Source: an uncultured Streptococcus sp. (lineage in GTDB: Bacteria; Bacillota; Bacilli; Lactobacillales; Streptococcaceae). From it: a stretch of 18,494 bases of DNA. Both the position numbers and the translations under genes were made by a program. Below the pieces are notes generated by a model. It had not been told where the DNA came from. It was given only the letters and a program-made list of their open reading frames with translations, and ran no database searches. Numbering within the stretch: position 1 is the first letter of the stretch; each line of letters opens with the position of its first letter. The stretch spans positions 1 to 18,494 of the forward strand of contig NZ_CALIIB010000149.1 in assembly GCF_938020365.1 (NCBI RefSeq), read 5' to 3'. Below, one piece after another: positions 13,526 through 18,494 of the stretch.

Positions 13526-14269
13526 TTATCCATTCCACATCACTAAGACGTAGAGCAGGCTGCTACCCACCATATCCGCAAAGGCGTGTGCCAAAAAGAA
13601 AGGCAGCAAGTTTTTAACCTTGTATTTATAAAAGAAATAATAGAACAGACCGAAGACCACGCCAATCAGAAAAGCAGAGACTAGTCCCTGATAGGTATGG
13701 ACAGAAAAGCGAACCAGCGTTGAAAAGGCTAAAACCCACCATTTGCTCTCTTCTTTCACTGATGTGAGCAATCCTAAGAAAAAGAATTCCTCATAAACAC
13801 CATTGAAGAGGGAATAAAGAATGACGACAGGTCCCAGTGCAGCTAGTTTGCGAAAAACTTCGACAAAGGTCCAGTCAATATGCTGCAAGATTTCTAAGTC
13901 AAAATAATTATAGGAACCGACTAAAGCTGCTATCACATCAGAAGTCAGACCGACAACCACAAAAATCAAGGGTGCCCACAGAATAGACCAAGACAAGCGT
14001 AGTTTCAGTTGTTTAAAATCATAATGGCGGATGCCTAGATAGATAAGTGCCAACACTAGCAGAAAAACTTGCAATTTCAAATTGCTCAGCAAGGCAAAAT
14101 TTTCATCCTCTGGTCTGGGCACGATTGCTTGTCCTACAGAGCTGGACATCGTAAGCCAATTTACTGTTGAGGAATAAATAAATTGACCAAACATAATAGC
14201 GGCTAAAATCAGCATATCGAACCATCTAAGGTTCTCCAGTGGTTGCTCGGGATAGATTTTTTTCAACAT
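13526..14269 (-). CDS. CPBP-family (Abi) intramembrane protease-like protein
   Basis: A 247-residue membrane protein with about seven or eight hydrophobic segments. The CPBP/Rce1-like motifs are in order: motif 1 EEFFFLG at 160-166, motif 2 FSVH at 188-191, and motif 3 HAFAD at 228-232. The two glutamates and both histidines needed for metal and catalysis are kept. The arginine usually found in motif 1 (EExxFRG) is leucine here. In Gram-positive bacteria such proteins are linked to bacteriocin self-immunity, or process prenylated or lipid-linked peptides, but no bacteriocin gene is visible nearby, so the role is open. The ribosome-binding site (AAAGGA) is 12 bases from the ATG, longer than usual; no better in-frame start is seen. 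Confidence 0.8.
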   Translation of the reverse strand: MLKKIYPEQPLENLRWFDMLILAAIMFGQFIYSSTVNWLTMSSSVGQAIVPRPEDENFALLSNLKLQVFLLVLALIYLGIRHYDFKQLKLRLSWSILWAPLIFVVVGLTSDVIAALVGSYNYFDLEILQHIDWTFVEVFRKLAALGPVVILYSLFNGVYEEFFFLGLLTSVKEESKWWVLAFSTLVRFSVHTYQGLVSAFLIGVVFGLFYYFFYKYKVKNLLPFFLAHAFADMVGSSLLYVLVMWNG

Positions 14270-14304
14270 TGTTATTCATATTCCTTTCCCAAATTCTATA
14301 TACT

Positions 14305-14313
14305 ACTATAGCA
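14305..14313 (-). promoter_or_regulatory. Extended -10 promoter of the CPBP gene
   Basis: TATAGT (14310-14305) preceded by TGC gives an extended -10 in the 101-base gap before the CPBP gene. A TATATA just downstream (about 18 bases after TTGCCA) is an alternative. No terminator is evident after the DUF1803 gene, so read-through is also possible. Confidence 0.5.
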
Positions 14314-14370
14314 CAGAATATGGCAAAATGACAGGTGGGTCTGTCTAATTTTTCTTTATTCGAATAATTA

Positions 14371-15024
14371 TCAGTCCAATTGGAAGACTAGGCGCTCTTT
14401 GTCAAAGCTGGCCTGTAATTCATACTTACCAGCTTCATTCTGACGAATGTAACCTAGAGTCACTAGACTATCGACAAAAATATCTCGACGTTTCTGCAGG
14501 AGCTCATCCTTTCGGACATACTTGAGGAGGAAAGTCGTCATATACTTGAGGGCATACTCTGGATTCACATCTCCCAAAATAGCATAAAGGGGCCTCTGCT
14601 CCTCAGACAGCGGATACTGTCGCTGCATTTTATAGAAATAATTGGACAAGGTCAGTTTATCTCTCTGAAAATCGGTCTTTTCCAGCAGAATAGCCGCATT
14701 AGTCTGATTAGCAAGCTGAGTCTCAAAGCGCAAATTCAACAATTCCTGATAAAACGGACTATCATCTCGGATAAAAACTTCCTGATCCAAAGTTAGACTT
14801 TCTAGATTCTCCAAAAGCGGGACTTGCTGATAATAGCGCTTATTTTTCCGCCGAATATAGCCCGCCTTGATACATTCCTCTATAAAGCGATCTAGATTGG
14901 GAAAGTCCGCAAATTCACGTTTGATTTCTCTTAAAATCACATCATTATGCTGATCCAGAAAAGTGATTAGTTTCTCAAATAAAGGCTGTCGCGTCAGCCG
15001 AGTCGGATTGATAATTTTAATCAT
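14371..15024 (-). CDS. DUF1803 domain protein of unknown function
   Basis: A 217-residue soluble, charged, mostly helical protein with no signal peptide and no membrane segment. It resembles the DUF1803 family, which is largely confined to streptococci. The N-terminal half (residues 1-70) looks like a winged-helix fold: RQPLFEKLITFLDQH, DVILREIKREFADFPNLDRFIEECIKAGYIRRKNKRYYQ. The C-terminal part repeats a similar pattern with VDSLVTLGYIRQNEAGKYEL. It could therefore bind nucleic acid, but this is a guess from shape. The start overlaps the stop of the upstream YiiX-like gene by eight bases and uses an AAAGGAG inside that gene, so the two are coupled. I can give no function. Confidence 0.75.
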   Translation of the reverse strand: MIKIINPTRLTRQPLFEKLITFLDQHNDVILREIKREFADFPNLDRFIEECIKAGYIRRKNKRYYQQVPLLENLESLTLDQEVFIRDDSPFYQELLNLRFETQLANQTNAAILLEKTDFQRDKLTLSNYFYKMQRQYPLSEEQRPLYAILGDVNPEYALKYMTTFLLKYVRKDELLQKRRDIFVDSLVTLGYIRQNEAGKYELQASFDKERLVFQLD

Positions 15025-15529
15025 GGAGCTCTCCTTTAAAAATGAGCTTGGCTGACTGAGCCAACTGACTGGGATTGGTTCCGGGCTGCCCTAATGGTAC
15101 AGCCACGCCCAGGTCCTCATAGTAAGCCTGCCAAAACTCAGAAACCACATTTTCACCATCAGCAAACTGCATGGGAATGGTCTCAAAAATCGGCAAAATC
15201 CTAGCAATATATTCCGAGCAGTAAAATCCCTCGCCCTCAGGATAGAAACTAGCATTATAGGGCTTGCCCAGATGGGACTTGGCTTCTTTAAAGGCGGCAG
15301 AGGCATCTATCTCTGGATAAGCAAAGACATGATAGATATCCTCTTCTTCCAAAAACTGGCTCAAGGACTGATGGTTCACTCCCCTATCCTCCGTCGCATG
15401 GTAAATTTCACCGTCAAAAAAGATGCCCACATGGCTATAAGAGCCTGTCGCTGTCCGAATCGCTGCTGCCATCTCGGATTGACCGACTGTGAACAATAGA
15501 TCACCATTTTGTAAATCTTGAATCTTCAT
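15017..15529 (-). CDS. YiiX/YaeF-like permuted NlpC/P60 cysteine hydrolase
   Basis: A 170-residue soluble protein with no signal peptide. The order of active-site residues is that of the circularly permuted papain-like group (YiiX, LRAT-like): the histidine comes first, in SYSHVGIFFDG (H33), and the cysteine later, in GFYCSEYIAR (C104). LQNGDLLFTVG at 6-16 and IYHATEDRGV at 42-51 are the usual opening strands, and GKPYN at 88-92 is typical just before the cysteine. Family members cleave amide or thioester bonds of peptides or lipids; the substrate here is unknown. It is the first gene of a coupled pair with DUF1803. Its own ribosome-binding site is weak (GAGAG). Confidence 0.8.
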   Translation of the reverse strand: MKIQDLQNGDLLFTVGQSEMAAAIRTATGSYSHVGIFFDGEIYHATEDRGVNHQSLSQFLEEEDIYHVFAYPEIDASAAFKEAKSHLGKPYNASFYPEGEGFYCSEYIARILPIFETIPMQFADGENVVSEFWQAYYEDLGVAVPLGQPGTNPSQLAQSAKLIFKGELHD

Positions 15530-15541
15530 TTCTCTCGTCTA

Positions 15542-15566
15542 TCAAAAAAGGAGCCGAAACTCCTTT
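15542..15566 (-). terminator. Rho-independent terminator of ppaC
   Basis: AAAGGAG and CTCCTTT pair over seven bases around a six-base loop (15566-15547), followed on the minus strand by TTTGAT. It lies between ppaC and the YiiX-like gene, about 18 bases before the latter's start. Confidence 0.75.
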
Positions 15567-15615
15567 ACATGTGTGGAAAACTAGTATTTCCTATTTTGAG
15601 CTGCCACTCAGGAAA

Positions 15616-16551
15616 TTAAGCATTAAAGCTTTCAGTCAACTGAGGCACCACTTGTTTCTTACGCGAAACAGCACCAGCCAAGAAGGCATGGTTATTTTCA
15701 AGTTTGAAGTTAAAGGCTGCTTCGACCTTATCCATGTTTGCGCCAATTGCAAGGATTTCTGAGTTTGAGTTAACGATGTCTGTAATCATCAAAACAAAGT
15801 CAGAATAGCCATTTGCTGCAATAGCCGCTTGCATTGCTGCCTCTATCTCTGCTTGGCGTTCCAAAACTTCAGCAATATCTACAGTGTTGACTTGTGCTAC
15901 ACGGACATTGTTTCCGTTCAATTCAAAAGTCTTAGCATCAATGTCAATCAATTCTTCTGCAGACTTGCTGGCCAAGTTTGTACCAGCCTTCAGCATAGCG
16001 AGACCGTATTCTTCCAAGTTCACACCTGCTAACTCAGCCAACTCAAGAGCAATATCCTTATCACTTGGGTGTGTCGTTGGAGATTTCAAGAGAAGTGTAT
16101 CTGAAATCAAACCAGATAACATCAAACCAGCAAGCTCTTTAGGAACTGCCACACCGTGTTCTTTAAACATACGATAAACGATAGATGACGCTGAACCAAC
16201 AGGTTCCAAACGCATGTAAAGTGGGCTTGCAGTTTCAAAGTTAGCTACACGGTGGTGATCCACAACGCCATAAACTTCCACTTCAGCGATATCTGAAACA
16301 GATTGTTGGAATTCATTGTGGTCAGTCAAGATGACTTGCTCTGCACCTTCTGCTTTAGCGGATGTGATCACGCGTGGTGCTTCTACACCAAAATAGTTCA
16401 ATACAAAGGCTGTTTCTTCATTTGGAGTCCCAAGAGCTACTGCTTCTGTATCCAAACCGTAAGCTGTTTTTGCAAGATAAGCAAAAGCTACAGATGACCC
16501 GATGGCATCTGAGTCTGGATTTTGGTGACCAAATACTAGAATCTTAGACAT
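15616..16551 (-). CDS. ppaC: Manganese-dependent inorganic pyrophosphatase (family II)
   Basis: This cytoplasmic enzyme of 311 residues hydrolyses pyrophosphate to phosphate and so drives biosynthetic reactions. It belongs to the DHH phosphoesterase superfamily and needs Mn2+ (or Co2+). The metal ligands are visible: [13 protein letters not shown] at 8-20 (H9, D13, D15), D77 in LTDHNE, and the DHH triad at 98-100, followed by D151. The C-terminal substrate-binding motif SRKK is at 296-299. The start has AGAGG about seven bases upstream. The gene is transcribed alone between its promoter and its terminator. Confidence 0.97.
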   Translation of the reverse strand: MSKILVFGHQNPDSDAIGSSVAFAYLAKTAYGLDTEAVALGTPNEETAFVLNYFGVEAPRVITSAKAEGAEQVILTDHNEFQQSVSDIAEVEVYGVVDHHRVANFETASPLYMRLEPVGSASSIVYRMFKEHGVAVPKELAGLMLSGLISDTLLLKSPTTHPSDKDIALELAELAGVNLEEYGLAMLKAGTNLASKSAEELIDIDAKTFELNGNNVRVAQVNTVDIAEVLERQAEIEAAMQAAIAANGYSDFVLMITDIVNSNSEILAIGANMDKVEAAFNFKLENNHAFLAGAVSRKKQVVPQLTESFNA

Positions 16552-16590
16552 GATAATACCTCTTTGTTTTTAATAATATTTATTCCACTT

Positions 16591-16619
16591 ATTTTACCAC
16601 AATTATGGGTATTTCACAA
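16591..16619 (-). promoter_or_regulatory. ppaC promoter
   Basis: -35 TTGTGA (16619-16614), a 17-base spacer and -10 TAAAAT (16596-16591) with TG one base upstream. Transcription should start near 16584, about 33 bases before the ATG. Confidence 0.75.
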
Positions 16620-16764
16620 AAGGAGAAGGATATTTTCTTGAGAAAAATTGTAGCTTTGCAATAGAGGGCTTAGCTGAACCTTCAAAATAATCATCCAATC
16701 TTAACCGTAGATTCAAGTACCATCTCTTATGAAAGTCCCCCAGAAGAAACGCTTGCTTTATCAT
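16603..16764 (-). CDS. Possible 53-residue small ORF in the ppaC/permease gap
   Basis: The 311-base gap 16552-16862 otherwise holds only the ppaC promoter and the permease terminator. On the minus strand an ATG at 16764, seven bases after AGGA, opens a 53-codon frame ending inside the ppaC promoter spacer. The product would be basic and aromatic (MIKQAFLLGDFHKRWYLNL at the start, FFSRKYPSPFVKYP at the end), with no signal or membrane helix. I do not recognise it and see no clear promoter. It may be chance or a gene remnant. Confidence 0.2.
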   Translation of the reverse strand: MIKQAFLLGDFHKRWYLNLRLRLDDYFEGSAKPSIAKLQFFSRKYPSPFVKYP

Positions 16765-16793
16765 TTTTATTTCCTGTGAAAGGATTTTTTCCT

Positions 16794-16823
16794 AAAAAAC
16801 AGCCCTATCATAAGATAGGACTG
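16794..16823 (-). terminator. Rho-independent terminator of the APC permease gene
   Basis: CAGTCCTATC and GATAGGGCTG pair around TTAT (16823-16800), with one internal A-C mismatch, and are followed on the minus strand by six T. It is 40 bases after the permease stop. Confidence 0.85.
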
Positions 16824-16862
16824 GAAAATTTATCAAGTTAGCGATAGAGGCGATCGTCACTA

Positions 16863-18314
16863 CTATTTAAGTGACTGTCTCTTCTCCCGTTTAGCCAAGA
16901 GAGGCAAGATGACACCTAAACTAATCAAGACAATCGGTGTCAAGATATTTGTCATCAGAGAGAAGCGCCAACCAGCTGGATCAACTGCATAATCTACTTT
17001 GGGAACCATACCTAAAATACAAGCAAAAGCTGTGAAAAGGAAGCACCAAGCTCCGATGATAAAGCCAAATTTTGGATTTTTAGTAAGTTTGTATTCCGCA
17101 TCCTTGTATTTCTTCCAAGCTTTATTGAGCAACATATAAGCCACGAATACCCAAAGATAACGCATTGGCATAACAATAGAGTTAAGATTAGTCATCCATT
17201 TAACCAGACCGTCAATTTCCTTGATTCCAAAGATTGGTAGGACAATCAAGAAGCTTACCAAAATCCCTGTCAGGATATAACCGTTAATCAGTACACCTTT
17301 TGATGTCCGCTTGCGTAGCCAGCTTGGGACAAATTCTTCGTCTGCATTATTGAGCAAGATTTGTAGAGGAGCGTCAATTGAGAAGGCCAAGGCCGCAATC
17401 TGTCCGACCATATTAGTCAGGGCATAGATGACTACCAGTATATTACCTACACCCCAGTAGTTACCCAGCATTTGGAAGGCTTGGTAGGCACCATTACGCA
17501 TCAAATCTTCAGGAATATTGCTGCCATCAAAAAGCATACCCATGGCCAGAGAACCTAAAATCGCAGAGGCTCCAACCATGATGGCCATGATGATCATCCC
17601 TTTTGGAAATTCCTTGGCGGGATTGCGTGTTTGGTTAACGTAAGGCGAAATCTTCTCAGCCCCACCTACCGCAAAGACCAAAAGCGAGATAGTCGTAAAA
17701 TATGAAAAATCAAAATTAGGAATGTAAGTACTAAGCTTGTCCATATTAGCCGTTGCAAACTGCATATCCGGCTTGATAAAAGGCGCACCGACCGCTAAGA
17801 GAACAAAGAGGAAGGACATAATCAGCATGGCACTTCCAGCTAGTCCACCAATGACCTTGAGCGTGGACAGTCCCTTGGTGGATAAGTAGAGAAAGGCACC
17901 GAAAATCAGCAAGCTAAGAATAACAATCCAGTGAATATCAAGACTGCTCAAAAAATCGCCATTCCCTTGGATAGCCCATCCTAAAGGAATCAGAACTCCC
18001 TGTGGCTTTTGAGCCAAGTAGGGAATATGCACCACCCAGTAAGTCCAAGCCGCAAAATAAGCCAAGCGCTTGGTAGAGGTCTTCTCCACCCAGTCGCTGA
18101 CACCACCTCCGCTCTCCTTGAAGGTCGAGCCTAGCTGCCCCACGATGAGGGCATAGGGAATAAAGTAAATGGCCAGGATAAGAATCCAAGAAACAACGAC
18201 CGAAATCCCTTGTTGGGAATAGTTGTTGACCACATTTCCCAGACCCCAAACCATATTAAAGGCAATCAGGGACACCATCAGCCAAGTCAGCTGGTTCTGA
18301 TCTTTTTTCATCAT
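16863..18314 (-). CDS. APC-superfamily amino-acid permease (glutamate:GABA antiporter-like)
   Basis: A 483-residue membrane protein with about 12 helices. The first helix has an unusual MVWGLGNVVNN stretch in place of the classic GxGIF loop. KESGGGVSDWVEK at 66-78 corresponds to the conserved GGxYxW loop, and GGAEKISPYVNQTRNP at 217-232 followed by AKEFPKG is the TM6-7 APC signature. The overall sequence recalls the YjeM/GadC-like branch. Members exchange or take up amino acids; the substrate is not readable. Two tandem ATGs follow AAGGAG: 18314 at four bases and 18311 at seven. The second has better spacing, so the protein may start one residue later. Its charged tail (KREKRQSLK) is cytoplasmic. 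It has its own promoter and terminator. Confidence 0.85.
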   Translation of the reverse strand: MMKKDQNQLTWLMVSLIAFNMVWGLGNVVNNYSQQGISVVVSWILILAIYFIPYALIVGQLGSTFKESGGGVSDWVEKTSTKRLAYFAAWTYWVVHIPYLAQKPQGVLIPLGWAIQGNGDFLSSLDIHWIVILSLLIFGAFLYLSTKGLSTLKVIGGLAGSAMLIMSFLFVLLAVGAPFIKPDMQFATANMDKLSTYIPNFDFSYFTTISLLVFAVGGAEKISPYVNQTRNPAKEFPKGMIIMAIMVGASAILGSLAMGMLFDGSNIPEDLMRNGAYQAFQMLGNYWGVGNILVVIYALTNMVGQIAALAFSIDAPLQILLNNADEEFVPSWLRKRTSKGVLINGYILTGILVSFLIVLPIFGIKEIDGLVKWMTNLNSIVMPMRYLWVFVAYMLLNKAWKKYKDAEYKLTKNPKFGFIIGAWCFLFTAFACILGMVPKVDYAVDPAGWRFSLMTNILTPIVLISLGVILPLLAKREKRQSLK

Positions 18315-18351
18315 TCATCTCCTTTGAATATAAAATAAATTGCTCCATAAA

Positions 18352-18380
18352 ATTATACCATGTTTTTACATTTTTGTAAC
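18352..18380 (-). promoter_or_regulatory. Promoter of the APC permease gene
   Basis: Consensus -10 TATAAT (18357-18352) with TG one base upstream, and GTTACA (18380-18375) 17 bases further up as a partial -35. Transcription should start near 18345, about 30 bases before the start codon. Confidence 0.75.
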
Positions 18381-18401
18381 CGTCTTCAGCATATTTTGTC
18401 C

Positions 18402-18428
18402 AAAAAAAGAGCTACCCATAGGTAGCTC
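18402..18428 (-). terminator. Rho-independent terminator after rplA
   Basis: GAGCTACC and GGTAGCTC form an eight-base perfect stem with a four-base loop (18428-18409), followed on the minus strand by seven T. It is 11 bases past the rplA stop. Confidence 0.9.
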
Positions 18429-18439
18429 AAGTTCAATTC

Positions 18440-18494
18440 TTAAAGTGAGTTCACGTCAACCTTGATACCAACACCTTGAGTAGTTGTGATTGTC
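18440..18494 (-). CDS. rplA: Ribosomal protein L1, C-terminal end (partial)
   Basis: Only the last 18 codons are inside the window; the gene continues beyond base 18494. They read TITTTQGVGIKVDVNSL and then stop (TAA, 18442-18440). This is the C terminus of streptococcal L1, a 23S rRNA-binding protein of the L1 stalk. The strong terminator directly after it is expected at the end of the rplK-rplA operon. Confidence 0.85.
   Translation of the reverse strand, partial: TITTTQGVGIKVDVNSL

Noticed and set aside
14349..14368. TTATTCGAATAA palindrome after the DUF1803 gene as terminator
   Set aside because: It is a loop-less 12-base palindrome with no stable hairpin and no T run on the correct side.
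15587..15615. TTTCC...GGAAA imperfect hairpin directly after ppaC
   Set aside because: It has a broken stem with a large bulge and no T run; the hairpin at 15547-15566 is the better ppaC terminator.
16674..16838. Plus-strand open frame of 55 codons in the ppaC/permease gap
   Set aside because: It has no ATG, GTG or TTG start with a ribosome-binding site, and it contains the permease terminator; probably non-coding.

Overview
The window comes from a low-to-moderate GC Firmicute and almost certainly from a Streptococcus. The MurE carries the L-lysine signature DDPNRED, the L1 tail reads QGVGIKVDVNSL, the methionine operator matches the streptococcal Met-box, and there is a DUF1803 protein together with a family II pyrophosphatase. 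An oral or mitis/sanguinis-type species is plausible, but I cannot name the species from this sequence alone. Nearly everything looks like ordinary chromosome. I see no insertion sequence, prophage, CRISPR array, tRNA or rRNA.

Layout. Positions 1-931 (+) hold the end of a YraQ-type permease and its translationally coupled partner, a TIGR03943/YcgQ-type membrane protein. Positions 1125-2489 (+) encode a DHA2-type MFS transporter, and 2611-4074 (+) encode zwf (glucose-6-phosphate dehydrogenase). zwf converges on a minus-strand unit through one bidirectional terminator. That unit reads, in the transcribed direction: strong promoter (7908-7880), M-box magnesium riboswitch (7873-7728), intrinsic terminator (7673-7641), a glutathione S-transferase-like gene (7574-6963), an unannotated 23-codon leader ORF (6930-6859), and mgtA, a P-type Mg2+ ATPase (6805-4145). 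Upstream of it on the same strand lies a methionine/sulfur operon, metB-patB (10191-7929), with a Met-box at 10278-10296. Then comes the murJ (-) / murE (+) divergent pair, whose promoters share one -35 region. Positions 13526-15529 (-) hold a CPBP membrane protease-like gene, a DUF1803 gene and a YiiX-like cysteine hydrolase. Positions 15616-16551 (-) are ppaC, 16863-18314 (-) an APC amino-acid permease, and 18440-18494 (-) the end of rplA.

The most interesting part is the mgtA unit. It appears to have two magnesium-sensing layers in series. The first is an M-box riboswitch with its own terminator in front of the GST-like gene. The second is a short leader ORF with an acidic/proline-rich start (IDDHPEP) directly in front of mgtA. 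An 18-bp hairpin begins immediately after the acidic/proline codons and uses leader codons 10-16 as its 5' arm. A weaker hairpin next to the mgtA ribosome-binding site competes for the same bases. This is the logic of enterobacterial MgtL, where ribosomes drop off acidic/proline nascent chains at low Mg2+, here in a Gram-positive coccus. The mechanism is inference; the ORF, its ribosome-binding site and the complementary arms are read directly.

A second notable region is 12000-12059. The murJ and murE promoters are back to back with overlapping -35 hexamers, so only one polymerase should fit at a time. The murE -10 box places transcription initiation at or within two bases of its ATG, which predicts a leaderless murE mRNA.
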